NCBI GenBank assembly: GCA_963573385.1
Contig: CAUYLG010009007.1
Span: 42,072 to 106,071 of the forward strand
Direction: 5' to 3'
DNA length: 64,000 bases
Source of the DNA: Cacajao melanocephalus
Taxonomy: Eukaryota; Chordata; Mammalia; Primates; Pitheciidae
A program made the translations under genes and the position numbers. Shown here one piece after another: positions 10,641-23,884 of the stretch. Every line of letters starts with the position of its first letter. Within the stretch, counting starts at the first letter, position 1. The notes under the pieces are model-generated. The model did not search any database. It saw only the letters and a program-made list of their open reading frames with translations, and had not been told where the DNA came from.

Positions 10641-11129
10641 TTTTTTTTAAAAAGAACCTAAATTATGGTGGTTCTCAAACTGACAATCCCTTCAAAACTG
10701 TCAAGCCATATTCTGAGAAGGCAACACAAATTTGTTGCTGCAAGACCATATTTCAAATGAAGCTGGGGTATACTTTGTGCTCTGCCCTTCTTAGGAATTA
10801 TCTCCATGAGACTTAATTGGTAAGCACAGGGAGTATCCACTCTCTTCGTCTTTCAACTGTTTTCATTACTCTAAAGATCAAAGCAATTAGTCAATAATAT
10901 GAATCACTAAACAAATCGTAACATTTAAAAAGTTAACTCCATTTTGACACCAACTTCACAAGACGGGTTTTGCTGGACTTCCGTCTTCCTTTTGGCTCCT
11001 CTCTTAGCAGAGCTAGTCAATTGTCTTGAAATTGTTCTGTCTTTTTTCCATGTATACAGTTTTTTTTTAAAAAAACAAATTAAATTTCAATTTCCTAGTA
11101 TTCTGAGAGCCTGCTGTTCTTAAAATAAA
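10641..11129. other. Unassigned AT-rich sequence
   Basis: No repeat family or gene signal recognised. A 60-codon antisense ORF at 10658-10840 has no visible motif. Confidence 0.6.
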
Positions 11130-11610
11130 TGAAGATAAAATATGTAGGTAAATATTCACTAACAAGGTACATACAAGATTGATCACGGCAACACAGATGT
11201 TAGCCCTGTACTGGAAACAACTAAAGCACCCATCAGCAGTAGAATGGGTGAAATATTCATGATAGTCAATGGAATTCTACACATAGTGAACATCAACTAC
11301 TGCTCCATAAGAAAATGAATTAAACTCACAAATTAGTGAGAGAAAAGGCCAGTTAGAGACATCACACCATGATTTCATTTACATAAACTACAAAAATAGG
11401 AGAAATTATCTATGGTCTGAGAAATCAGGATAATGGTGGTAAAGGGTGGGGGAGAAGTGATTGGCAGGGGACAGGATGGGTCTCCTGGGGGCAGATATTA
11501 TTCTCTGTTCCTTGATCTGGGTGCAGATTACATCAATGTGTGCACATAGGATTTGTACAATTATCTAACGTTCATTATGCTTCAATACCATTTTCATAAA
11601 AATAATCAGA
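11130..11610 (+). mobile_element. Old L1M 3' end
   Basis: 'caacacagatgttagccctgtactggaaacaac' marks ORF2-end homology. The G-rich 'ggtggtaaagggtgggggag' and 'attatgcttcaata' mark the 3' UTR. It is diverged, L1MC/ME-like. Confidence 0.65.
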
Positions 11611-14367
11611 TACATGAGAAAGTGAGAAGGTTGGTATCATACACTCCTGCCCCATGAGATTCTGCTAAAATTGGTCATATTGTGCTGCTTCCTGCTTCTA
11701 CCCTTTTGAGTTTCTAACTAAACCAAGGCAAAACAACTGATAGGACTTTTAAGAAAAAGGTATGTTTTTCTCTATATTTGTCTGTGTCTTTGCTTCTCTC
11801 TCACCTTCCCTTCTCCTTGCCATGCCTTTCTGCACTCCCTAGATCCAGGTCTTTCTCTTCTTCAAGCAAATTTACTTAAAAGAAGGAAAGATGAGTAATA
11901 ACTATACTTTTCTGAATGGATTAGAACAGCTTTGGAATATATCTGAAATCTTCAAATTGATCTTTTTATGATGATATGAAGAACTTGAATGGTTAAAATA
12001 TTTATTGTTGATTTCTCATTTCATTTTCCAATTTGTGCTGTAAGAGAGATCAGTTTTTCTCTACCTATTTAACTCCCGTGGAGTGTGGCTGTGGGGGATG
12101 CATATACTTTAGTAAAGCTTTAAATTAACAATTGTGTGATACTCTGACCTGCTCCTGCTATGAACACTTAGCATATTTATAAGAAATATCATTATAGCCA
12201 AAAGAAAGACAAAATGTGTTATCCATACCAAAGCCTATATGTAATGAGAAAAATCCCTTTCCCATTTTAACTATTTCTGAACTGCTGTCTCTTTAGGAAA
12301 AGGGTTAGCTAACTGCAGGCTTTGGAGGCAGTCCCCACGGAGCTACTTGTGGGCTTAGAGGTTGTCTCCACTCACCACCCCCACTGACCCTGAAATAAAT
12401 CTGTTTACCAAGGTGGGTATGTTATTATTCTCCCCCACCCATGAAAGTAACTTGTGTTAAGACAACCTCATTTCCAAACATCATGCAGAAATCACAGGAG
12501 AGGACTTAACAACAACAAAATAAATCAATGTGCAGCTTATGACAGCCATTTAGAGCAAACACACTACTTCAGCGGGGGGAAAGGAAGAAAATTTCCCCTT
12601 GATGGTAACTTTGAATATGTACGTGTACATTTAAAGAAGGCATGGCTAAATGAAGCCTTCCCAGCACTGCCGGATAAACACAACCTCACTACCTTTGCAG
12701 GAATCTACCTTAGTACAGAATTGTATGAAATTGTGCAATCGGAAGCCTCACAGTTTTTACAAGAGAGCTTTAAAAATGCAGTTTCTCCTGGAGGAAACCA
12801 AACAGAGCTGACACACAGTCATGATTCTTTTCACATTTCAGTATCTTGTGCTAATCCTCCCAGTTTTCAAATCTCTTTAGTCCACAGTGACAAAGATCTA
12901 TAGTGACCCAGAAGGTAAGCCAAAGCCCAGGTTTTCCTCTTCCTCCTTATCAAAGTGTTCTAACCAGGGTTGTGAATGAAGTGAAGGATGCAGTTAATTT
13001 TATTTTTTGGCCTTTCTCCACCTCAACCTAGGGGGAATCACATAAAATAGTCCAAGGCCAGGAAGTAAAGGCAAAGGCATAGGAAGTCCCTAGAGCAGAG
13101 GTCACCTGGAGTCTCTAAGGATTTCAACACCTTGCATCCCTAGGATTTAAAATATCTCCTCTCACTTACATGGAGAATAAAAAGTTGAAGAGGCTTTCTA
13201 AACATCAGGATAGCAGGATAGTTGATAGACACTGCACCATTTGTTTGAGTTTGCTCTCTAGCTAACTTCAGAAGCTCATATATTGAAAGGTCAGATACAA
13301 GTATTGAGAAAGGTGTATTTTTGCAGAATGATGGTAAGCATCACAAATCAACTGCAACACACCTTTGTAAGGATCAGGAAAGGGTCTCTGCATGATCTTT
13401 CAGGAAGCCACACCATTCAACATTGTCATATGAGATAAAATCTACATGCCATCTTTGTTTTGCCTTAATTAAGGCAGCAGGGCTCTCTGGAAAAGAAAAA
13501 TAATCTACTGCACAGTTTGGATGTTTAAGTTTGTAGAAACTTTTTGATCCTTTGAATAATCTGATTTTTAGAGTGCTTTAACCCCTTAAAACCATGAACT
13601 ATGAGTCAAAACAACTTCCAAACTTGGAGTTTCTTTTAAAGAGAAAATGTCCAGGGCTTATTAAATAACTGGATAAAATTCTTGGTTTAATCTCTTCTTT
13701 TGAGAGTAAATAGGATTGACAGAGGTCCTTAAGAAGGTAGCTTATTTGGTTTACTGTGTAAATCAGTATGAAAATTCAAGAAATTACTTAGTAGAAAGAA
13801 GCCATCATTTTGGGTCAGGGAGGTTGTCTGCTAGACAAATTGGTACAATGTGAGCATTAACACAAGGTTCAAGTAGTTTCCAAATCAATTTTACTTAGAA
13901 AATAATGCAAATTGCATGTGGGCTTCCACGTTCAAATGTGTACATTACCACATTTCCCTCTGAGGGAAGAAAAACAGGATGTGGTTTAGGATGCTGCTAC
14001 AAATCAACTCAAGAACCCTTTAATAATTATAGTAATACCTGTGTGCAACCCACATTTGGTTTAAGTGACTTTGTCTAATCCTAGGAATTTTCTAGCTTTA
14101 GATTGATGTTAAAATTCGGTGCCAAGTCCAGAGTGAGAAAGAACTGTTTTTCTAATGTTTTCCTTAACAATTTAAAATAATCACCAAGCAAGCCTCTGGA
14201 TGGGAACATTTCAAATTATGGCTGCAAGCACAGTTGCAGTCTTACAAACTGACATCAGACCCATTCATACATTAGTTCTTAAACTTACCTGCATGTCAGG
14301 TCCTTCAGAGACCTACACTAGATCTACCCTACCAAAATCTCAGGGGAGGATATGTCAGGGACAGTAT
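11611..14367. other. Repeat-poor unassigned region
   Basis: About 2.7 kb without an identifiable repeat or RNA. A 149-codon ORF (12454-12903, plus strand) begins MLRQPHF and has no recognised domain, signal peptide or membrane segment. It is within chance length and no splice architecture supports it. 12600-12900 is compositionally complex and could be constrained non-coding DNA. Confidence 0.5.
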
Positions 14368-15073
<706 letters not shown>

Positions 15074-15082
15074 AAGCATAGC

Positions 15083-15560
15083 AATTTTATTCATAACAGC
15101 TAAAAGCTGAAGTCAGTCAAAATGTCCATCAAAAGGAGAATTGATACATAAATTGTGTTATAGTCAAACAATGTAAAAGTACCCAGCAGTGAAAAGGGAC
15201 AATCTACTGATACACAAAACATAGTTGATCTGCAATAGCATTATTCTGAGTGAGGGGAAAAAACCCAAATGCAAAATATCATACATTATATGTTTCCATT
15301 GCTATGAAATCTTAGAATAGGTAATATTAATGTTTAATAAGAGATAAGAACAATTATTGGCTCCAGAAGATGGTGGTGGAAGTGGGTGGGCAGGGATTGA
15401 CAGTGGGGGGGCATGAGGGAGCTATCTCGAGTGATGGAAATGGTCTATATTTTTAAAGAAGTGTGCATTATGTGTGCATGCATTTGTCCAAATTCAGTGA
15501 ACTGTAGACTTAATTAAGATCTATTTGTTCAAATGAATGTAAATTATCCTTCAATCAAGT
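15083..15560 (+). mobile_element. L1M fragment, second part with 3' UTR
   Basis: 'attcataacagctaaaagctg', 'aatgtccatcaaaag' (the ORF2 end), then a G-rich 'gtggtggaagtgggtgggc' UTR stretch and 'aattatccttcaatcaag'. It continues the L1 interrupted by the Alu. Confidence 0.8.
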
Positions 15561-15754
15561 AAAATTAAATGAAAAAACATCTCCAAGCATATTTACAATG
15601 TAAATCTGTTTGTAAACCACTACATCAAGGAATATAAAAGAAAAACACTGCAAAATGATTTTTACTTTTTGCTACAATCCCAAGTATTGGTGATCATGCT
15701 CTCAACATGTTGGAAAAGCAAAGTTTGGAGTGAGGGTTAAAGCAATGACAATCT

Positions 15755-16326
15755 GTGTGTGTGTCACAGTAAAGGATTGATTCAGCAGGTCTATAATGTT
15801 CAAATTCTGCACATTCCAAAGAAAGGCGCCCCCTTCATCAGCTTATGAGAAGTAACTTTTACACCCTCAGAATATTCTGCCTGATAAGAGTGTCTTTGTA
15901 TACCTGGGGCACTGGGCCATGCCAGATGGTTTATGCTAACAATGTAATTAACGGTGGGGTGCTTCGGCTGGAGACTCTGTAACTAAGGTCAGTCATGTGG
16001 GCACTCCATCTCTATGTAACCAATTCCTAATTTAAAAAATCCTGAACATCAAGGCTTGAGTGAACTTCCCTGGTTGGCACCATTCTCTACACGTTGTCAT
16101 ACATTGTTGCTGGGGGAAGTAAGTGCTGCCCTATGACCTCACTGGGAGAGGAAAACTGGAAGCTTGGTATTCCGTGGACTCTGCCCTATGCACTTTTTCC
16201 TTTGCTGATTTTAATCTGTATCTTTTCCGCAATAAACTGTAACCATGAGTATAACAGCTTTTCTGATCTCTTTGAGTCTTTCTAGTGGATCACTGAACTG
16301 AGGATAGTCTTGGGGACCTCATACAC
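15755..16326 (+). mobile_element. Solo LTR, ERVL type (LTR16/MLT2-like)
   Basis: Near the start it has 'ggattgattcagcagg'. Near the end it has the polyadenylation block 'gcaataaactgtaaccatgag', followed by 'tctttctagtggatcactgaac' and 'gtcttggggacctca', characteristic of ancient ERVL long terminal repeats. No internal retroviral genes flank it. The exact left edge is uncertain because of a TG run. Confidence 0.75.
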
Positions 16327-16373
16327 ATATGAGGTGTGTGCAAACACACATACACACACACACACACACACGA
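16327..16373. repeat. (CA)n-rich microsatellite
   Basis: An interrupted CA run beside the LTR end, with a clean stretch at about 16350-16370. Confidence 0.9.
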
Positions 16374-16789
16374 TACAAATACATTGAAATTAAAGAAACA
16401 ATAAAAAGATTCAGTGCCAATGGGAGCAGTGAATTTTCATAAAAGCCCAATGATCCAGAACAGGCCATAATTACAACCCCAGGAGTATAATCCTGTGTTA
16501 GGTTAGGGGAATGGTCTAGAATTTTGTACACTGGCCTCCAGCTGAAAAGGTAAAGGTGGATATCATATAAGGTGCTGAGATTTTCATGGCAGTATAGCTA
16601 CTGTGAATTTTCAGGAAGGGAGACAGCACTTTTCTGAAATATTCCACAAATAGAGACACAGACAATCACAGCACCCTCCTTGATCCGGCATTTCCTACCG
16701 CTCCAGTTTCATGGAACATGGTACATCACTCTTCCTCTGATTTTTCATATTTTAGCCAATACGCTGTGGCTTTCTGCCTCAGTCCTATA

Positions 16790-16945
16790 TCTTATCCTTC
16801 AGAGCCTACCATATAAAGTGGAATTACTATTTCTTGGTCTGGTTATGTGTTTTTAACCTCCCTAAGTTATGAGCTTGGTCTGCAGGTCCTTATTTTGTCT
16901 CTAGCACCTAATTTAGGCCTGGCATTAATAACAACATTATTTGAA
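16790..16945 (+). repeat. L2 3' end
   Basis: 'atgagcttggtctgcagg', 'ttgtctctagcacct' and 'aggcctggcat' match the L2 3' terminal region. Confidence 0.5.
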
Positions 16946-16984
16946 AGTGAAAGCCTGAATAGTTGAGTTCCTTGAATGCAACTG

Positions 16985-17150
16985 GGTCTTTTCAGCTTCA
17001 GGGCCTTTGCATATACCATGCCCTCTGTTTGGACCAATCTTCCTTTTCTCCTCTTTACTAGACAATTTCTACTTACTCTTTCTTCCTCATCTTAAACATC
17101 CCTCTTGGAAAACCACCCTCAGATTAGGTAGATTAGATACTCTTCATACT
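16985..17150 (+). repeat. L2 fragment, left of nested LTRs
   Basis: 'ttcagggcctttgcatatac', 'gccctctgtttgga' and 'ctcatcttaaacatccctc' are L2 sense sequence. It continues at 18362, after the LTR nest. Confidence 0.75.
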
Positions 17151-17155
17151 AGTTC

Positions 17156-17285
17156 TGTTCGTTTTCTATTGTTACATAACAAATCACTTCAAATTTAGGG
17201 GCTTAAAATACCACCTATTATATCTCATAGTTCTGCAGGCCAAAAGTCGGGGCAGGGTCACCTGGGTTCTCTGCTTTAGAGTCTA
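17156..17285 (+). mobile_element. MLT1 LTR (outer), 5' part
   Basis: 'ttctattgttacataacaaatcac', 'taggggcttaaaata' and 'gttctgcaggcc' are the MLT1 start. It is interrupted by a second MLT1 at 17286. Confidence 0.85.
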
Positions 17286-17770
17286 TGTATTGGCTTTCTA
17301 TGTTGCCTTAACAAAATACCACAAACTGTGTGGCTTAGAACAACAGAAATGTATTATTTTATAATTCTGGAGGCTAGAAATCCAGACTCAAGGTCTTGGC
17401 AGGGCCAAGCTTCCTCCAAAGGCTCTAGGGAAGAATGTTCTTTGCTTCTTTCAGCTTTTGGTAGCTCCACGAATTTCTTGGCTTGCAGCAGCATATCTCT
17501 TGTCTTTGCCTCCCTCTTCACATGGCTGTCTTCCCTCTGTGTCTGTGTCTTTACATGGCATTCTTCCTGTGTTTCTGTGTCTGTGTCAAAATTTACCTCA
17601 TCTGATAAAGACACCAGTCAGAGTCATGCTGGATTAAGGCCCACCCCAATGATCTCATCTTAACTTGATTAATTCTGCAAAGACCCTGTCTCCAAATGAT
17701 AACACATTCTTAGGTACCAGGGGTTAGGGTTTCAACATATACACTGGGGAACACAATTCAACCCATACCA
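17286..17770 (+). mobile_element. MLT1 LTR (inner, inserted into outer MLT1)
   Basis: A complete ERVL-MaLR solo LTR, from TGTATTGGCTTTC to CCCATACCA, with the block 'gtggcttagaacaacag'. It is flanked by the 5-bp near-duplicate GTCTA/GTCTC (17281-17285 and 17771-17775), the right TSD size for this class. The overlapping ORFs at 17328-17663 (plus) and 17354-17614 (minus) are chance. Confidence 0.88.
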
Positions 17771-18361
17771 GTCTCACAAGGCTGAACTCAAGGTGTCATA
17801 AGGCCTAGACTCTTACATGAAAGCTGTGGTGAAGAATTCATTCCCGAGCTTGGTTTTTTAGCAGAGGTTAGTTCTTTGTGGTTCTAGGAATGAGGTCTCT
17901 GCCTCCTTGCTGGCTGTCAGCTGGGGGCTACTCTCAGCTTCTGAAGGCCATCAATATGCTTCATCACATGGCCATCCATCCTCAAGCCAGTGTTGGTGCA
18001 TCAAATCCTTCTCATGCTTGGAGTCTCTCTGACTTTCTCTCCGCTAAAGCCTGGAGGAAATGCTCTTCTTTGAAAGGAATCCTCTAATTACATTAGATAA
18101 TTTCCCTTTTGCCATGTAACTTAACATTATCAATCCCAGCACTTTGGGAGGCAGAATGGGTGGGTCACTTGAGGTCAGGAGTTTGAGACCAGCCTGGCCA
18201 ACATGGTGAAACACTGTCTCTACTAAAAATACAAAAATTAGCCAGGTGTGGTGGCACATGCCTGTGCTATCATATTAACGGGTTCTACCCACACAAAAGC
18301 AGAGGGGATTATTTAAGGACAAGTGTTACTGGGAGCATTCTTGTAATTTTGTCCACCACAT
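17771..18361 (+). mobile_element. MLT1 LTR (outer), 3' part
   Basis: It resumes with 'gtctcacaaggctgaactcaag', then 'ccatccatcctcaagccag' and 'cccttttgccatgtaac', and ends 'gtccaccaca'. An Alu scrap sits at 18133-18267. Confidence 0.85.
18133..18267 (+). mobile_element. Internal Alu scrap without head or tail
   Basis: It covers only Alu positions from 'atcccagcactttgggag' to 'ggtggcacatgcctgt'. It has no GGCCGGG start, no complete right monomer and no poly-A. It is flanked by TATCA on both sides (18128-18132 and 18268-18272). Confidence 0.85.
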
Positions 18362-18560
18362 CATCCTTGCCAGGCTCTTTTTCAACTTTCTTCAAATGCC
18401 TAATTACTTATTAAACATTTGCTTTTCAGGTTAGATTATACACTCCATGAGGGTAGAGAATAAATGCATGTTATTCACAGCTAGCGTCTTGAGCACCAGG
18501 ATGAGGCAGCGTAGGCACCTGAATAAATGAATCAATGGATGGATGGATGACCAAATGGAA
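18362..18560 (+). repeat. L2 3' end, right of nested LTRs
   Basis: 'actccatgagggtagagaa', then 'cacctgaataaatgaatc', completes the L2 begun at 16985. Confidence 0.7.
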
Positions 18561-18575
18561 AAATGGATGGATTTC
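18535..18575. repeat. (ATGG)n-like simple repeat
   Basis: Repeated 'atgg' units grown from the L2 'gaatgaat' tail, with interruptions. Confidence 0.8.
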
Positions 18576-18602
18576 TCCTAGTTAAATAGTGTAACAGACC
18601 TA

Positions 18603-18963
<361 letters not shown>

Positions 18964-18972
18964 AAGAGACAA

Positions 18973-21339
18973 GATCTTGGCTGATCGGACATTTCAGGCA
19001 GAGAAATGATGGAAAGAAATTGAGTCTGCAGATTAGGAACCCAGATGTCAAGGTCGAGATAATGAACCCAGAACCTTGACTGGCGATAGTCAGAAACTTG
19101 CAAATGCTTAAGTTCTGTCACCGCATGAGAAATGACCTGCCATTTATTCTGCCACTTTGTCTTGGTCTCTCCAAGAATATCTATTATATTTTCAAAAATT
19201 AATAGGTGCAGACAATTGTGTGACAGCCAATGAGAAAACAGAATGTGTGTGTTGTGGCAGCACTAACTCAGGTGGTATGACTTAAACCAACAGGCGTACT
19301 TGTACTGCTAAGATTAAAAACCTATACTCAGCCCTCAACTAAATTGCTAAATGGATAAACAGCCTCCTCCTAGGTACAAAATCCCAAATCTACTGGAAAA
19401 AAATATTTTTAGATATACAGTGCTGAAATTTCTGATGAAACAATCAGACTTGTATATTCCAAAGCTAAGCACACTTCCATTTTTTTTTTCATTGAGGGCA
19501 ATACAAATGATTATTTTAATTATATTTTCCCTTTGGGTGATTCAATGCAGTATAATTTTTAAATGAGTTTTTTAAATATTCTTTTTTAAAAAATACAAGA
19601 AAGGTCATTGGAGCCAGAGAGCCGATAGCTAATAGCAGACTTCAAAGAGGGGGAAAGATCAATGCGTATTGCCAGGATTAAAATACACAGCTGTAGTTTG
19701 CAAATTCGAATACATTTTAAGGCCTTTCTACCCCACAAGGCCTAATCTTTTGATTGACAGTTACAGTCCTATCAGAAAAGTAGACTACATTTATTCTGGT
19801 GCACTGAAGGAGGTAAGCCTTAATCTCTTTAATCGTCTCATCCATGATGTCTTTGAATAAAGGAAAGCAATTACTATTTCAACTCCTGCTGCTTGCCTTT
19901 CCTAGGAATAAACTGATGGGGATCAGAAGTCCTGTCAGTTGCATCTTGCTGGACCGTAGGGGGCTGCCGGTTACAAGTTCCATGACAGCCTAAGTTAACA
20001 CTGTCCATGTTTTTCTGCCACGGCTCCTGCTCTGATCCTCCATCTGACTTCTCCTCTTCGCAGGCATTACATAATGTGCCAGGGGAAAAATGGCCTGAAA
20101 TAATCTCAGATCAGGAGGATCTGGACAAAAAAACAATTTCAAATTGATAATCCAAGGCTGAGACTGCCACTGTCATTCAGCTCTCCTTCTGAAATACTTC
20201 TCGGCTTGTGTTTTGGTACCTGTTGCTGTAACTTCAAAAAAAGAAAGAAAAAGAATATCTTCATACATATATTTCAAAGCATAGCCCAGATATTTGATAG
20301 AAAAGTAGAGCTACTGATGTTCGTTTGATGTATGAATATTCAACAGTTATCATTTGCTAAAAATGGAGTCAATTATACTGTTCGTGGCAGCAATGGATTT
20401 AACAGCACCTTGAATCTGGAAGTCATGTCTGAGGCTATGGAGATGAATATAAGCTTTATCATCAGTTGTGAGAGTGTTCCCTCCAATGCAAGAAGACAGA
20501 GACTGTAAGGAGACTGCAGAGGAGCGAGCTAATAAAATGAAATCAAGGCTTGCATGCAATGTCAGGAAATTTAGGGCACCAGCGATTATTAAAATAATCC
20601 TTCACGTTTATACCTGGGGCTCCGCCCTTGCCAGAAAGGCATCCATAGTGGCAAAGAAAATATTTTGAGTAATTTTCTTTATATTGCTCACAGCACAAGT
20701 GAAGTATATTGCCACTTTTTTTTAAAAAAAAGGTAATTCTATAAAGTCTGCAGTTTATTCTTCTATTACGAACTGATGTAATATGGTGTATTTAAAAAGA
20801 ATAGCCCAGGGACTGAAATATTTTAATTTGCCTCTCTAATGAGAGGTTCTTTGCAGTTCTTCTAAGAACGCTTGTTTTCCCAAGCTTCTTTCTCCCACAT
20901 TCTCTCCCACATACACATGCTACAAAACTGTGTATTATAGCCCTGCTTGGTTAAAGGATTACGTGTCAGGGAGGAAGCCAGCTTTATGTACCAGCACACA
21001 CATACACAGGCACATATATCCAGGGCAAAGCCCCTAACCCTAAATTTGCTTTCTTTTGTAAAAGAAAATCACTCTCACACTGCAAAATAAGAAAATTGGC
21101 TGTGGACACTTGTCATATATGCTTGATAATTTCACAGCCTTTTGTTCCACATTGCTTGTTTTGATATGGCTTTCTGCCAACCAGGAAGTTCTGTCAGTTT
21201 CTAGAAAGTCAGTGAACTCTGTTTATTTTATGGGTGGGAAGGGCACCTTATTCCTTATTAGCTTGGAGGGGAACTAACTTCTCCTGGGTGAATACCCAAA
21301 GTCAGATATGTTATTAGGTACTTAATGTCCTTATTTTAG
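18973..21339. other. Repeat-poor region with candidate conserved non-coding DNA
   Basis: No repeat recognised over about 2.4 kb. 19600-20680 is compositionally complex. It holds homeodomain-like AT cores and palindromic-looking motifs such as 'cttgcatgcaatg', and is not low-complexity. The short ORFs at 20350-20559 and 20468-20668 lie on opposite strands and show no protein signature. Confidence 0.5.
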
Positions 21340-21546
21340 GGGTTCCCAAAGTGTGGTCATAAATGGGATCACAAGGGCTCTCAAAGTGTGATCTGCAAAA
21401 TAGCAGCAGCAGTGACAGAACCTGGGAGCTTGTTAGAAAGGCAAATGATCAGGCCTAACCCTAGACCTACTGACTCCAAAACTCTGGACATGGAGGTACA
21501 GCAAGCCCCCTAGGTGATTCCCATGTGTGCTCAAGTTTGAGAACCA
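21340..21546 (+). mobile_element. MER5-type hAT-Charlie element
   Basis: It begins 'cccaaagtgtggtc' and ends 'caagtttgagaaccacc', giving inverted-repeat-like ends. 'gggagcttgttagaaa' and 'ctactgactccaaaactctg' lie inside. Non-coding MITE-like element. Confidence 0.85.
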
Positions 21547-21559
21547 CCATCTTCTAACA

Positions 21560-21730
21560 TGTAAACCTCAGAATGCCTTATAAAGTAAGCACTGTCATTT
21601 GCACCTCCAATCCCTTGTTGGTGAGGATAGTGAGGCTCCAAAGGTAAGGCCATTTGTCACATACATGGGAAATAATGGGGCTGGGATTTAAACTCCAATT
21701 ATTCTGGCTTCTAACCTTAAGCCCTTTCCT
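21560..21730 (-). repeat. MIR SINE, antisense
   Basis: 'gatagtgaggctccaaagg', then 'ggggctgggatttaaactcc', is the antisense MIR pattern. 21731-22394 is unassigned. Confidence 0.75.
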
Positions 21731-22394
21731 TGAAACCTTTCATATCATCACTGCTGGCCATAGAACATTACTTTAAACTTTGAAAACAGTTCTTCCCAGG
21801 CTTGCCCAGAAACAAAGCAGCTTCCCATGCGTGGAGGTACAATAGTCCTTCCTATGATTATACCTCCAAGTCAAGCTTTCTCTCCTACCCTCAGCCATCA
21901 TTTTGACAGACACACACAGAATCATACACTTGAGCTGGGAGGTTTTAGCAGCACTTAAGGCATCAGGGGAGAAGCCAGGGTAACAATAAGATCTTCAAAT
22001 TCCCTGACCTCAAAGAATTCCTTGACCTCAGAGAATTTACCAGTCTATCTATGCACAGGCCATGGACTTACAAATAACTGAAGAATGGTCTGCTGTGCCT
22101 GATCCTAAATCCTGATGCGACCTTGGGGCATAGCTTTTGCCTTATCCCAAGAATTCTGAGGCAGGTGGTAGAAGATGCAGTGCAGGCAGAAGAGAGTTAG
22201 TTTCTTGTGAAACTATTGAGAAATTTCTGAGACATAAGGACTTTTGCTTTAGTCATGTATTCAGTTGATCAGACTTATCAAAAAGAGAAAGGAGATCCTC
22301 CTAGAAGTTAGGAGAGTGGTTTGTTTCAGTAGGAGATCAGGTTTATGTTCTCCTGAAAATTGCTGTCATGGTACACATAAAACTGGTACAATCT

Positions 22395-22555
22395 GAATCA
22401 GGTTGATGGACTGTATCAATGTCAATTTCCTGTTTGTGATATTTTATGATAGCTATGCAAGATGTTTTTTGTTGGGGGAAAATGGGGAAAGGGGATATAG
22501 GATCAACTGCATGTAAATATACAATTATTTCAAAATAAAAAGTTTTTTTAAAAAA
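22395..22555 (+). mobile_element. L1M 3' end
   Basis: 'aatgtcaatttcctg', 'tagctatgcaagatg', 'aactgcatgtaaat' and the terminal 'tcaaaataaaaag' match L1MB/MD 3' UTRs. Confidence 0.8.
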
Positions 22556-23460
22556 TTGGTGTCACAGTACGAAGGGCAGAAAGTGGTCTGGGAAAAGCTT
22601 GTAACCATGCCCTTTCATATCTTTAAATATTACCCTTGATGGGTCTTCAAGTCTCCATAGCTCCTGAGCAACTGACAGGAACTCATGACAAAGGGGGCTT
22701 TCACATCATTCTTAACCTTTCATAGATGTCACTGGAACATAATGCTCTTACAGTTTAAGTGACACTTTGAGGGAGGGTCTCTTTGCTCTGGTAATTAGTG
22801 GGCATGTCTAGTACCCATCCTTAGGTGTGGTTGCTAGGTAACATGGTCACTCTGCTATTTAGGTACAGCATCTCTAACCTATTCCTTTCTTGAAAGGGGT
22901 GGACAGGCTGTGGGGAAAGGATCTTTGTTGGAAGAAAATCTGCTGGTTCCTGCCTTTTCAGTTTTTTTTTTCCCCTTCTGAGCTGCCAGACGGAATATTT
23001 AAAAATACACCTAAGCTGCTGCTGGGAGCCAAGAATTTCACATCAACTGACTGCCTGTTAATGGTTTTGATGGAAAGCTTGATATAAAACACCACATCCC
23101 AGTAGATAATTTGATTGCAGACAAGATCAGACAATGCACTGCAGAGGATGTGGGGGTGCTATTTCTTGATTTCCCCCACCCCCAGGTGTGTAAAGGAATC
23201 TCTCTATTCCATAGCTGGAAATACAATATAATCCCTAACTATATCTTTCCAAGAAGGCTAAAAATGGGATGAATGTTTCCATTGGTAGTGAGGTGTGAAA
23301 AACTAGTCAGGATGGCCACTTTTCAAGCAAATGTTGAAAAGATGAACAGCATCTTTGGTTGGGTACTGGGAGGCACCTAATACCTTAAGGGGGATGAACA
23401 AGATGAAAGTGTCTTTTCATCGAGAACACTGACTAAGCCAAAGACTATCATTTAACCCTC
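22556..23460. other. Unassigned sequence
   Basis: No repeat or gene recognised. The short ORFs near 22890-23226 overlap on opposite strands without signature. Confidence 0.55.
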
Positions 23461-23464
23461 AAAG

Positions 23465-23605
23465 CCCTGTTGAGGCATGTACTTTAATACCCATTTCATA
23501 GATAACTGAGGATTCAAAAAGTGAATTAATTCACCCAAGGTCCCACAGCCAGTAAGGAAGGGGTGACGTCAGGTTTCAAATTAGATGCCTTTGGTCTCCA
23601 AATTC
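23465..23605 (-). repeat. MIR SINE, antisense
   Basis: 'tacccatttcatagataactgagg', then 'cacccaaggtcccacagccagtaagg', is the antisense MIR layout. Confidence 0.85.
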
Positions 23606-23884
23606 ATACTTCTAGCTGTGTATGTTCTGCAGACTTTTCCAAGCCTAGATTTCTAAGACTCTATGAATAATCTGGAAACTAATCTTTCAAATAGCTTTGA
23701 TATAGAATCAGATACACTGAGTGGTTTCCAGAGTAGAGAGAAGCAGAAACCCTTAATGAATCAAAACAACCATCTCATTCTAGATGGTCTAGCTTAAGCC
23801 ACATTTTTTTTTAAAAGAGGGCGATTACAGATCTGTACAGTTCACAATTTGTTGTAAAGAGCTTTGTCTCTCTCTGCCACTTAG

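Noticed and set aside
12454..12903. 149-codon ORF in a repeat-free region
   Set aside because: No domain, repeat or targeting signal, and no splice or promoter context. The length is within chance for 64 kb in six frames. A dN/dS test across primates would decide.
15755..16326. LTR as evidence for an intact endogenous retrovirus
   Set aside because: No paired LTR and no gag, pol or env-like sequence lies on either side. It is a solo LTR, as is the one at 42270-42646.
17328..17663. 111-codon ORF
   Set aside because: It lies in an MLT1 LTR, which has no coding function, and is overlapped by an opposite-strand ORF.
20195..20225. 'cttctcggc' resembling the U2 snRNA start
   Set aside because: The match ends after about nine bases and there is no further U2 homology.
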